64,000 nt of DNA from assembly GCA_965242595.1 (NCBI GenBank), contig OZ251464.1:1054001-1118000 (forward strand), read 5' to 3'. The position numbers and the translations under genes are program-made. Below the pieces are notes generated by a model, which saw only the letters and a program-made list of their open reading frames with translations, ran no database searches and was not told the origin of the DNA. Positions 26,053 to 33,519 of this stretch are shown piece after piece; the first letter of the stretch is position 1; every line of letters starts with the position of its first letter. The stretch comes from SP197 sp965242595. GTDB taxonomy: Bacteria; Pseudomonadota; Alphaproteobacteria; SP197.

Positions 26053-26988
26053 TCAGGCGGCCAGCGGCGGGTCGAAGCGACCGGGGAATTGGCCGGCCAG
26101 ATGGCGGGCATAGTTGGTTCCCGGCACGGTCTCGGTGGCGAAATCCGGCTCCAGGAAATAGCCGACCGAGAAGCGCTCGCCGCCATCGGCGACCGCCCGG
26201 TGGGGCGTGCCAACCAGCCTGCCATCGCTAAGCGGTTCCATGAGGTCGCCGCAATGGACCGAAAGGCTGTCGGCGACCGTCGGCACCTCGCGCCAGGCGC
26301 CGTCCGGCCCCTGCATCTGCAGGCCGGCGGGGTTCTGCCAGATCAGCGACAGCAGGCCGGTATCGACATGGCGCCGGGCGATGGTGTGGCGTTCGTCGCC
26401 GGCGGCGGGGTCGCCCTGGGGCGGCAGCGGCGCGTAATGCAGCAGGCGCAGCGTGAAGTTGCGGCCGCGGGCCGGGGCCAGCAGCCGTTCGGGCTCCAGG
26501 CCAAGGCCGCCGGCGATGGCGGCCATCAGCGCCAGGGCCAGGGCGCGTTCATCGTCCAGCAGGGCCAGCGTGTCGTCCCGCCAGCCCGCCACCGGCTCGG
26601 GCGCCGGCCAGACATTGGCCTCGCGAAAGGCCACCGCTCCCGGCCCGTCGGGGCAGGCCAGGGGCGGTTCCGGGCCGACGTCGAAATGCTCCTTGCGCTG
26701 CCAGCCTTCCTGGTGGTGCGACAGCGGGTAGAAGCCGCGATAGAGGTTGGGATTGGCGGGGCGATGATGGGCCACGGCACAGGCCAGTTTGGCCTCCTCG
26801 GCCAGGGCGAAGAAGCTGAGCAGCCGGCCCATGCGCCGGTCCAGCCCGGCGGCGGTGGGAAAGCCGGTGGCGACGAAGCTGCCATGGCTTTCCAGGGCGG
26901 CGACCACAGCCGATTCGGTGGCCGATTCGGCGCCGGGGTGGGCGGCGAACAGGGGCGCGATGTCGATAACAGGGGTGGAAGGAAGCAT
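26053..26988 (-). CDS. Isopenicillin N synthase-like 2OG-Fe(II) oxygenase
   Basis: Non-haem iron oxygenase of 311 residues with the N-terminal DIOX_N part (PVIDIAPLF) and a C-terminal jelly-roll. The Fe ligands are expected at His and Asp of RRHVDTGLLSL and the distal His of VGTPHRAV; the 2OG-binding Arg follows in ERFSVGYF. ATG 26988 is chosen because GGAG stands nine bases before it; ATG 27003 (five more codons) has a weaker site. The substrate is unknown. Confidence 0.88.
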   Translation of the reverse strand: MLPSTPVIDIAPLFAAHPGAESATESAVVAALESHGSFVATGFPTAAGLDRRMGRLLSFFALAEEAKLACAVAHHRPANPNLYRGFYPLSHHQEGWQRKEHFDVGPEPPLACPDGPGAVAFREANVWPAPEPVAGWRDDTLALLDDERALALALMAAIAGGLGLEPERLLAPARGRNFTLRLLHYAPLPPQGDPAAGDERHTIARRHVDTGLLSLIWQNPAGLQMQGPDGAWREVPTVADSLSVHCGDLMEPLSDGRLVGTPHRAVADGGERFSVGYFLEPDFATETVPGTNYARHLAGQFPGRFDPPLAA

Positions 26989-27016
26989 GGCGGTGGTCTC
27001 CATCGTTCTGTCGGTG

Positions 27017-27046
27017 CTGCTACGCCCCGTCCGCGCGCCGTGTCAA
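27017..27046 (-). promoter_or_regulatory. Predicted promoter of the IPNS-like oxygenase gene
   Basis: On the minus strand TTGACA (27046-27041) and TAGCAG (27022-27017) are 18 bases apart. The -35 is perfect. Transcription should begin about 10-20 bases before the start codon. Confidence 0.5.
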
Positions 27047-27084
27047 GGGATCGTGGGGACCGCTTCGAGCGGGTGGGATCTTTT

Positions 27085-27113
27085 TTGACAGCGCCCGTTT
27101 CCGGGCCTAGCAT
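27085..27113 (+). promoter_or_regulatory. Predicted promoter of the binding-protein/B12-mutase operon
   Basis: TTGACA (27085-27090), preceded by a T-run, and TAGCAT (27108-27113) are 17 bases apart. The predicted start lies about 100 bases before the ATG at 27220, leaving a leader in which I found no known riboswitch. It forms a divergent pair with the promoter at 27017-27046. Confidence 0.55.
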
Positions 27114-27219
27114 CGCCTGCCCGCCGGTTCTGCCCGGCGCAACCGCAGGCGGGGAGACACCGCCGGGGGCGGCTTCCGATGTTCGGGAAGCGCTTCCATC
27201 CACAAGAGGGGGGATCGTC

Positions 27220-28299
27220 ATGTCGCATATCGTCGCCAGGAGATTCACGGGGAGATTCGCGGGGCTGGCCGTGGCTGCCGCCGCTTTTGCCGTTGGCCTG
27301 CCGCCCGCGGCTGGCCAGGATCTCAATGTCCTGACCTGGGAGGGCTATACCGATCCCAGCTTCGTCTCGGTGTTCGAGGAGCGCAGCGGCTGCACGGTGA
27401 CGCCGACCTATGTCGGCTCCAACGACGAGATCGTCGCCAAGATCGCCGCCGATGCCGGCACCTTCGATATGGTTTCGCCGGCCATCAACTATGCCCAGAT
27501 CATGGTCGATCTGGGCGCCGTGGAAGCGCTCGACGCCGCCCGGCTGGAGCATCTGGACGCCATGCCGGACTCCTTCCTCGACCATCCCGGCGTGATGGGG
27601 GAAGACGGCCAGGTGTGGTCGGTGCCCATGGCCTGGGGTTCGATCCCGCTGATGTATCGGACCGACAAGCTGGAAGAGGCGCCGACCTCGGCCGAGGTGC
27701 TGTGGGATCCGCGCTATGCCGGGCGCATCGCCACCCAGGATGTCTCCATGACCATCTTCATGGCGGCGCGCATCCTCTATGGGCGCGATGTCGACGTCTA
27801 TAACCTGAGCGACGAGCAGCTGGACGAGGTCAAGAGCAAGCTGATCGAGCAGAAGCCGCTGCTGCGCACCTACTGGTCCACCGGCGGCGACCTGATCGAT
27901 CTCTATGCCAAGGGCGAGGTCTGGGTTTCCGAAACCTGGGGAGGCTATCAGGTGTCGGTGCTGCAGGAGCAGGGCATTCCGGTGGCCGAGGTGATCCCGG
28001 AAGAGCGGGCCGACGGCTGGCAGGATGTCTGGCTGGTGGTGAAGGACACGCCCAATCTCGACTGCGCCTATGCGTGGCTGAACTTCTCCTCCGGTCCGGA
28101 CGGGCAGTGCGGCATGGTGAAGGTTGCCGGCTATTCGCCGGCCAACGCCGCCGCCGTGGCGGAGTGCCTGACGGAAGAGGAGATGGCGGGCCTCCATCTC
28201 AACGACCCCGATTATCTCGACGGCCTCGATTTCTGGCAGTTGCAGCCGCGGCTGGAGAAATACATCGAGGTCTGGAACGCCGTGAAGACGGCCGAATAG
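27220..28299 (+). CDS. ABC transporter periplasmic binding protein (PotD/PotF-like, family 1)
   Basis: Exported solute-binding protein of 359 residues. A Sec signal peptide (hydrophobic core about 14-30, cleavage after AAGQ-like residues) is followed by LNVLTWEGYTDPSFV, the usual start of polyamine/iron-type binding proteins. The tail WNAVKTAE resembles PotD relatives. GAGGGGGG precedes ATG 27220. No permease or ATPase gene is in the window. It heads an operon with a dehydrogenase, a B12 mutase-like protein and a reactivase, so its ligand is probably related to that pathway. Confidence 0.88.
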   Translation: MSHIVARRFTGRFAGLAVAAAAFAVGLPPAAGQDLNVLTWEGYTDPSFVSVFEERSGCTVTPTYVGSNDEIVAKIAADAGTFDMVSPAINYAQIMVDLGAVEALDAARLEHLDAMPDSFLDHPGVMGEDGQVWSVPMAWGSIPLMYRTDKLEEAPTSAEVLWDPRYAGRIATQDVSMTIFMAARILYGRDVDVYNLSDEQLDEVKSKLIEQKPLLRTYWSTGGDLIDLYAKGEVWVSETWGGYQVSVLQEQGIPVAEVIPEERADGWQDVWLVVKDTPNLDCAYAWLNFSSGPDGQCGMVKVAGYSPANAAAVAECLTEEEMAGLHLNDPDYLDGLDFWQLQPRLEKYIEVWNAVKTAE

Positions 28300-28300
28300 C

Positions 28301-29101
28301 GTGTCCCGCTGGAACGACGGCCGCCGCCTGGCGGGCCGGGTCGCGGTCGTCACGGGGGCCAATGGCGGCCTGGGCAGCGCCGCCGCCCGCGCGCTGGGGC
28401 GCGAAGGCGCCAGCGTTGCCCTGGGCGCCAGGAGCGGGCGCGCCGAGGCCGAGGCGGCCGCCGCCTGGATCGTCGAGGGCGGGGGCCAGGCCCATGTCGG
28501 CTTTCTCGATGTGCTCGACCGGGGGGCCATCGATGCCTTCGTGGCCGACGCGATCGCCCGCTATGGCGGTATCGATGTGCTGGTCAACGCCGCCGGGCGC
28601 ATCGATCCCGCCGATGCGGTGCGCTTCGACGCCATCGATGCCGCCGCCTGGGACGCCATCTTCGCCATCGATGTCCGGGGTTCGCTGCTGATGTGCCAGG
28701 CCGTGGTGCCGTCGATGCGGGCGCGCGGGCAGGGTTCGATCGTCAACTTCTCGGGCTCCTACGGCAACGGCAGCAACCAGGACAACATGGTGAACTCGGT
28801 CGCCATCGCCTTCTGCGCGGCCAAGGGGGCGGTGCGCGCCATGACCGCCGCCATGGCCCGCGATCTGGCGCCGCAGATCCGCGTCAACGCCATCTCGCCC
28901 GGCCCCATCGCCGCCAATTGGGAGGCCGATTGGGGCATTCCCAAAGAGCATATGGAGGAGGCGATCGCCATGACGCCGCTCAAGCGCCTGGGCGATCCCA
29001 TGGAGATCGGCGAAACGGTGGCCTTCCTGGCCTCCGACGGCGCCGGCTATATGACCGGCCAGAACCTGCTGGTGGATGCCGGCTGGACCCTGGCCGGCTG
29101 A
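28301..29101 (+). CDS. Short-chain dehydrogenase/reductase (SDR)
   Basis: Classical SDR of 266 residues with the cofactor motif TGANGGLGSA near 20-29, NAAG near 93 and a C-terminal YMTGQNLLVDAGW. The expected Ser-Tyr-Lys triad is unusual: after NFSGSYGNGSNQDN the Tyr-x3-Lys spacing is not standard (AFCAAKGAVRAM has Phe/Cys where Tyr is normal). This may be a divergent or non-canonical member. It starts at GTG 28301, one base after the binding-protein stop, and the B12 mutase-like gene follows by 15 bases. Confidence 0.85.
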   Translation: MSRWNDGRRLAGRVAVVTGANGGLGSAAARALGREGASVALGARSGRAEAEAAAAWIVEGGGQAHVGFLDVLDRGAIDAFVADAIARYGGIDVLVNAAGRIDPADAVRFDAIDAAAWDAIFAIDVRGSLLMCQAVVPSMRARGQGSIVNFSGSYGNGSNQDNMVNSVAIAFCAAKGAVRAMTAAMARDLAPQIRVNAISPGPIAANWEADWGIPKEHMEEAIAMTPLKRLGDPMEIGETVAFLASDGAGYMTGQNLLVDAGWTLAG

Positions 29102-29116
29102 CGAGGAGGGGAGAGC

Positions 29117-30877
29117 ATGGCTCTGGCTGCCGTCGATATCGCCGCCCTGGTGCCCGACGACCTGCCGGACGGGCGCGAGGCGGTGGCCGAGGGCCGGGCG
29201 CTGGGGGCCGGCGTCGAGATGGGCCGCTCGCTCTATTGCGAGGAGAAGGGCGTCGCCTCGGAGAGGGCTTGGCGGGAGCTCGCGCGCGAGCGGGGCATTC
29301 CCTGCACCTGCATGAATATCGGCCTGAACACCTGGGCCGAAACCCGCGAGGCGATGGCCAACATCTATGAGGACGCCCTTTCGCGCGGCGTCCGCCCGCC
29401 GGACCGTTTCAACCTGATCGCCGAACGGCGCATGGGCCTGCCCAAGGACAAGCGCCGGGCGGCACCCCAGGAGACGGGGCCCTGCCTGTGGACGGAACAG
29501 GACTGGTGGGAGATGACCCACACCGTGCCGATCCAGCCCGAGGCCGCCGACAACATGATCGGCGGGCCGGGTTCGCTGGACAACGCGCTGGATGCGCTGC
29601 GCGTCGGCATCACCACCATCGGCGTCGTCAGCCAGTACACCTGGCGCTGGCCCTATTGGGACGACGAGGCCGGCCAGCTCGGCAACGTTCTGAAGGCGGC
29701 GGGCGTGCTGGCCGCCAGGAAGGAGGACGGCGTCGTCTTCGATTCCTATCTGGAGGACGGCTATCCCGGCGTCTTCCACGACTATGCCAGCTATGTCGGC
29801 TGGGCCATGCTGGAACGCTATGTGGTGGAAGACCTGATCGGCGGCGCCTATGCCAGCTCCTGGGGCGGGCTGACCCACAACCCGCCGGTCAAGGCGGCCG
29901 TCACCCTGGCGCTGGAGGCGGTCAACCCGCAGCGGGTGCCGATCTCCTTTCTGCAGGGCGACACCATCGGCGCCACGCCGGATTTCGACGCCAACATGGC
30001 GGTGCTGGTCAACGACCTGATGTATATCAAGATGACCGATATGCGCTATCGCCTGGGCTGCGCGCCGCTGGCGGTGCCGGTGACCGAGATCGAGCGCATC
30101 CCGGCCTGGCAGGAGGTCGCCCAGGTGCAGGCCATCAGCCGCAAATGCGACGACTATGTGCCGCTGCTGGATGGCTATGTCGATTGGGGCAGGATCGAAG
30201 CCCTGCGGGACCGTCTGGTGGCGGGCGGGCGCCGCTTTTTCCGCAATGCGCTGGACAGCATGGAGCGCATGGGGATCGACATCCGCGACCCCGGGCGCGT
30301 GCTGCTGACGATGAAGCGCCTGGGGCCGGAGAGCTGCGAAGAGCTGTTCGGCGCGGGGGAGCGCGACCCCGGCCAGATCCGCGGGCGCAAGCCGGTGCTG
30401 GGGACGGACCTGGTAAGCCAGACCATGGCCAAGCGCGAGCAGCTGCTGGCCGGCCTGTCCCAGCGCGGCGAGCTGCCGGGCTGCCGCGGCCGCAAGGTGC
30501 TGGTGGCGTCCACCGATGTGCACGAGTTCGCCAAATTCCTGCTGACCTCGACCCTGGATGCGGTCGGCAGTCGGGTGATCGACTGCGGCATCAACAAGGA
30601 TCCGGAAGATATCGTCCAGGTGGCGCTGGAGACCGCCGCCGAGGCCATCGTCGTCACCACCCATAACGGCGTCGCGCGCTCCTTCGGCACGCGGCTGATG
30701 GACGAGCTGAAGGCCGCCGACGTCGCCGCGCCGGTGTTCATGGGCGGCGTGCTGAACGAGGATATCGAAGGCTCCGACATCCCGGTCGATGTGCGCGACG
30801 ACCTGGAGCGGCTGGGCATCCTGACGCCGGACGGCATCGATGGCCTGATCGAGGCGGTCGACGGTCTGGCCCGCTAG
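29117..30877 (+). CDS. Cobalamin-dependent carbon-skeleton mutase-like protein (barrel plus B12 domain)
   Basis: Single chain of 586 residues. Residues 1-440 read like a TIM-barrel catalytic part distantly recalling glutamate mutase epsilon (GlmE). Residues 460-586 form a B12-binding domain: VLVASTDVHEFAKFL holds Asp467-x-His469, the His expected to ligate cobalt, and later Gly-rich strands (VFMGGVL) match the fold. The usual DxHxxG is DxHxxA here. In glutamate mutase the two parts are separate GlmE and GlmS chains. The GlmL-type gene 23 bases downstream supports a real B12 isomerase. The substrate is unknown. Confidence 0.75.
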   Translation: MALAAVDIAALVPDDLPDGREAVAEGRALGAGVEMGRSLYCEEKGVASERAWRELARERGIPCTCMNIGLNTWAETREAMANIYEDALSRGVRPPDRFNLIAERRMGLPKDKRRAAPQETGPCLWTEQDWWEMTHTVPIQPEAADNMIGGPGSLDNALDALRVGITTIGVVSQYTWRWPYWDDEAGQLGNVLKAAGVLAARKEDGVVFDSYLEDGYPGVFHDYASYVGWAMLERYVVEDLIGGAYASSWGGLTHNPPVKAAVTLALEAVNPQRVPISFLQGDTIGATPDFDANMAVLVNDLMYIKMTDMRYRLGCAPLAVPVTEIERIPAWQEVAQVQAISRKCDDYVPLLDGYVDWGRIEALRDRLVAGGRRFFRNALDSMERMGIDIRDPGRVLLTMKRLGPESCEELFGAGERDPGQIRGRKPVLGTDLVSQTMAKREQLLAGLSQRGELPGCRGRKVLVASTDVHEFAKFLLTSTLDAVGSRVIDCGINKDPEDIVQVALETAAEAIVVTTHNGVARSFGTRLMDELKAADVAAPVFMGGVLNEDIEGSDIPVDVRDDLERLGILTPDGIDGLIEAVDGLAR

Positions 30878-30900
30878 CCAGGGGCTCCCGCCGGTCCTCG

Positions 30901-32316
30901 GTGGCTATCGACGCCATCGCGCTGGCGGATTTCGGCAGCACCTTCACCAAGCTGACGCTGGCGGAAGCGGGAAGCGGACGCCGCCTCGCCTCGGCGGCGG
31001 CGGCAACCACCTTGTCGGGCGACATCATGGCGGGCTACGCCGCCGCCCGCCGCAAGGCGCTGGCGCGGGCGGGCGGGCGCTGCCGCATCGTGGACAGCCT
31101 GGCGGCGTCCAGCGCCGGCGGCGGGTTGCGGGTGGTGGCGGTGGGGCTGGCCGGCGACTACACGGCGGCAGCGGCGCGCCAGGCGGCGCTCAACGCCGGC
31201 GCCAGGGTGGAACTGGTGCTGGCCGGGCGCCTGGACGCGGCGGGCATGGGCCGGCTGGCCCGCGCCGCGCCCGATATCGTGCTGTTTTCCGGCGGCACCG
31301 ACGGCGGCCAGGAACGCCAGGTGCTGGCCAATGCCCGCGTCCTGGCAGCGTCCGGGCTGGATGTTCATGTCGTCGTCGCCTGCAACCGCGCGGTCGTCGG
31401 CGCGGTCGCCGCCCGGCTGGCCGCCGGCGGTCTGCGGGCGCACAGGGTCGCCAATGTGCTGCCGGAGATCGACCGTCTCGACATCGAGCCGGCCCGCGCC
31501 GCCATCCGCGCCCTGTTCATTCGCCACGTCATCGCCGGCAAGGGGCTTTCCGCCGACGGCGCCTTCGCGCGCCGGGTGGCCATGCCGACGCCGGAAGCGG
31601 TGTTGCTGGCCGTCGAGCTGCTCTCGAAGGGGCCGGGCGGCGCTGGCGGGCTGGGCGATCTGGTGGCGGTGGATGTCGGCGGCGCCACCACCGATATCCA
31701 TTCCCATGTCGCGCCCAGCCCGCCGCCCGTGGGCATCGCGCGCAAGGGCCTGCCGCCGCTCGCCCTGGCGCGCACGGTGCAGGGCGATCTGGGCATGCGC
31801 TGGGGGGCGCCGGGCGCGCTGGAAGCCGATGGCGGCTGGCTCGCGGATCGCACGGGCCTCACGCGGGCCGTGCTGGCCGCGCTTTGCCGCCGCCGCCGCG
31901 AAAGGGCGGATTTCGTCGCCGGGGACGGTGACGAGGCGGCGTTCGACCGCCTGCTCGCCACCTCCTGCCTCACCCATGCCTTGCGCCGCCATTGCGGGCG
32001 TCTGAAGACGGTCTTCGTTCCCGGCCAGGGCGCCCGCTTCGTCCAGCACGGCCTCGATCTCGGCGCCGTGCCGCTGGCGGTCGGCACCGGCGGCATGCTG
32101 GTGCGCGACCGGGAGGGCCGCCGCACCCTGGCCCGGGCGCTGGCGCGCGGCGAAGGCGGCGCGCTGATGCCGGCCTCGCCCGCCCTGGCGATCGACCGGC
32201 ACTATGTCCTGGCCGCCGCCGGCCTACTGGCAAGCCGCGATTCGCAGGCGGCCTTCCGCCTGATGACATCGGAGCTGGAGATGGCGCCGGCAGGCCCCCG
32301 CCTGCCCGCTCGGTAA
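30901..32316 (+). CDS. GlmL/MutL-family reactivating ATPase for a B12 mutase
   Basis: ASKHA-fold protein of 471 residues of the glutamate mutase L family. The N-terminal phosphate loop is DFGSTFTK at residues 10-17, the second loop is VDVGGATTDIHS near 260, and the adenosine region VGTGGML lies near 395. Members are thought to exchange damaged cobalamin in their cognate mutase. GTG 30901 begins 23 bases after the mutase stop. This pairing is the strongest evidence that the upstream gene encodes an active B12 enzyme. The name MutL used for the family is unrelated to mismatch repair. Confidence 0.85.
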   Translation: MAIDAIALADFGSTFTKLTLAEAGSGRRLASAAAATTLSGDIMAGYAAARRKALARAGGRCRIVDSLAASSAGGGLRVVAVGLAGDYTAAAARQAALNAGARVELVLAGRLDAAGMGRLARAAPDIVLFSGGTDGGQERQVLANARVLAASGLDVHVVVACNRAVVGAVAARLAAGGLRAHRVANVLPEIDRLDIEPARAAIRALFIRHVIAGKGLSADGAFARRVAMPTPEAVLLAVELLSKGPGGAGGLGDLVAVDVGGATTDIHSHVAPSPPPVGIARKGLPPLALARTVQGDLGMRWGAPGALEADGGWLADRTGLTRAVLAALCRRRRERADFVAGDGDEAAFDRLLATSCLTHALRRHCGRLKTVFVPGQGARFVQHGLDLGAVPLAVGTGGMLVRDREGRRTLARALARGEGGALMPASPALAIDRHYVLAAAGLLASRDSQAAFRLMTSELEMAPAGPRLPAR

Positions 32317-32403
32317 GGCGCCGGCGGTGGGGTTCGGGGCGCTGCCGGCGGGATGCTGGCGGAACTGGGGGCGCTGGGGGGCGCTGTTATGCCCGGGGGT
32401 GTT

Positions 32404-32820
32404 TTATGCTTTGTCCGGGTATGGCCACAGGCGGAAGCCGACGGCGCCCACCACGGCTACGGTTGCCGTGTCCACGGCAACCCACACCAGGGAGCGTTCG
32501 ATCGGGGCGGCCATCAGGCTTGCGAACCAGTTGGAGAAGAACAGCAGGGTCAGCGCCAGGGCGGCGTAGAACAGGACGTTGGTTTCGATGTAGCTCACCA
32601 GGCCGGACTCGCCGGCTTCGCCCCGGCCCATTTCCAGCTTCCAGATCAGGCTTGCCGCCAGGGCGATGAGGATGCCCGGCGCCATGAACCAGTCGAAGAT
32701 GGCCCACAGGGAGTAGCCCTTGGTGGCGTCGGCATAGAGCTCCGTCTCCGTGACGACGAAATGCACGCCGACCGCGACGGCCAGCAGGACGCAATAGGCA
32801 GACAGAAGGCGCGCGATCAT
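32404..32820 (-). CDS. Four-helix inner-membrane protein, tandem paralogue B
   Basis: Unassigned protein of 138 residues with four hydrophobic helices. It aligns along its length with its neighbour at 32852-33259: SAYCVLLAVAVGVHFVV against LGVYCIVVAAAVGLHFVG, APGILIALAASLIWKLEM against AAGILIALGAGFSWKWMA, and NVLFYAALALTLLFF against NTLFYAALTLAVLFF. The two arose by tandem duplication. It is convergent with the GlmL-like gene. No function is proposed. Confidence 0.75.
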   Translation of the reverse strand: MIARLLSAYCVLLAVAVGVHFVVTETELYADATKGYSLWAIFDWFMAPGILIALAASLIWKLEMGRGEAGESGLVSYIETNVLFYAALALTLLFFSNWFASLMAAPIERSLVWVAVDTATVAVVGAVGFRLWPYPDKA

Positions 32821-32851
32821 GGTTTTTTCACCCTCCTCGTCTCGCCGCCGC

Positions 32852-33259
32852 TCAGGCGGCCTCGTCCGCGTCGTGCCACAGGAGGCGGAAGCCGGTGGCG
32901 CCCAGAACGGCGACGATCAGCGCGTCCACCGCCGCCCAGACCGTGAAATCGTCCTGGCCGGTGGTGCGCGCCGCCCAGTTCCAGAAGAACAGCACGGCGA
33001 GCGTCAGCGCGGCATAGAACAGGGTGTTGGCGTCCAGACGGCGGCGCGCGGCGGCATCGCCGCTCGGGGCCATCCATTTCCAGGAGAAGCCGGCGCCGAG
33101 AGCGATGAGGATGCCCGCTGCCGAGAACCAGTTGATGACATTCCAGGCCGGATAGCCGGTGCTGCCATCGTCGTAGAGCGTCACGCCCACGAAATGCAGG
33201 CCGACCGCGGCCGCCACCACGATGCAATACACCCCCAGGACGAGTCGCAAGCTGTTCAC
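32852..33259 (-). CDS. Four-helix inner-membrane protein, tandem paralogue A
   Basis: Protein of 135 residues with four membrane helices, first gene of the tandem pair. GTG 33259 has a strong GGAGG site nine bases upstream and gives a length and N-terminus that match the paralogue. The longer frame to 33322 would add a polar lead and overlap the predicted promoter. The second gene follows by 31 bases. Confidence 0.75.
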   Translation of the reverse strand: MNSLRLVLGVYCIVVAAAVGLHFVGVTLYDDGSTGYPAWNVINWFSAAGILIALGAGFSWKWMAPSGDAAARRRLDANTLFYAALTLAVLFFWNWAARTTGQDDFTVWAAVDALIVAVLGATGFRLLWHDADEAA

Positions 33260-33294
33260 GATACCCGGCCTCCACCCCATTCCGGTATCGTCAT

Positions 33295-33322
33295 CGTCTA
33301 TCGCCTGCGCCCGGCTTGTCAA
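33295..33322 (-). promoter_or_regulatory. Predicted promoter of the tandem membrane-protein pair
   Basis: On the minus strand TTGACA (33322-33317) and TAGACG (33300-33295) are 16 bases apart, about 35 bases before the GTG start. Confidence 0.45.
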
Positions 33323-33379
33323 GCGCTTGTTCGTCCTGGCGCCTTCGCCGGTTCGACGCCCGCTGCCGGCGGGGCGGTC

Positions 33380-33409
33380 TTGCGCCGGCGCTGCCGTGCT
33401 GGCTATGGT
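33380..33409 (+). promoter_or_regulatory. Predicted promoter of the SRP RNA gene
   Basis: TTGCGC (33380-33385) and TATGGT (33404-33409) are 18 bases apart. The +1 expected 7 bases after the -10 falls at about 33416, exactly where the SRP RNA stem begins. Confidence 0.5.
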
Positions 33410-33415
33410 GGCGGT

Positions 33416-33508
33416 GGAAGGCTGGCCCGGACGGGTTGGCCCGTGAACCCGGTCAGGTCCGGAAGGAAGCAGCCGTAGCGGGATTCACCCGGGTCGAGCC
33501 GGTCTTCC
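33416..33508 (+). ncRNA. ffs: Small signal recognition particle RNA (4.5S-type)
   Basis: The conserved core GGTCAGGTCCGGAAGGAAGC (33451-33470), with the GGAA tetraloop and asymmetric loop of SRP RNA domain IV, is followed by AGCCG. The flanks fold back on each other: GGAAGGCTGGCCCGG at 33416-33430 pairs with the CCGGGTCGAGCCGGTCTTCC end. It binds Ffh and FtsY in co-translational membrane targeting. The dnaX start lies 11 bases downstream, a common neighbour. The ends are set by base pairing, so allow a few bases either way. Confidence 0.93.
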
Positions 33509-33519
33509 GCACCGCAGCG

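Noticed and set aside
27114..27219. Cobalamin riboswitch before the B12 operon
   Set aside because: The leader is short and lacks a recognisable B12-box sequence or the expected size.
24772..28299. A 1175-codon open frame ending in the binding protein
   Set aside because: The upstream part is shadow reading of the PanE, Smr and oxygenase genes. The signal peptide and ribosome site fix the start at 27220.
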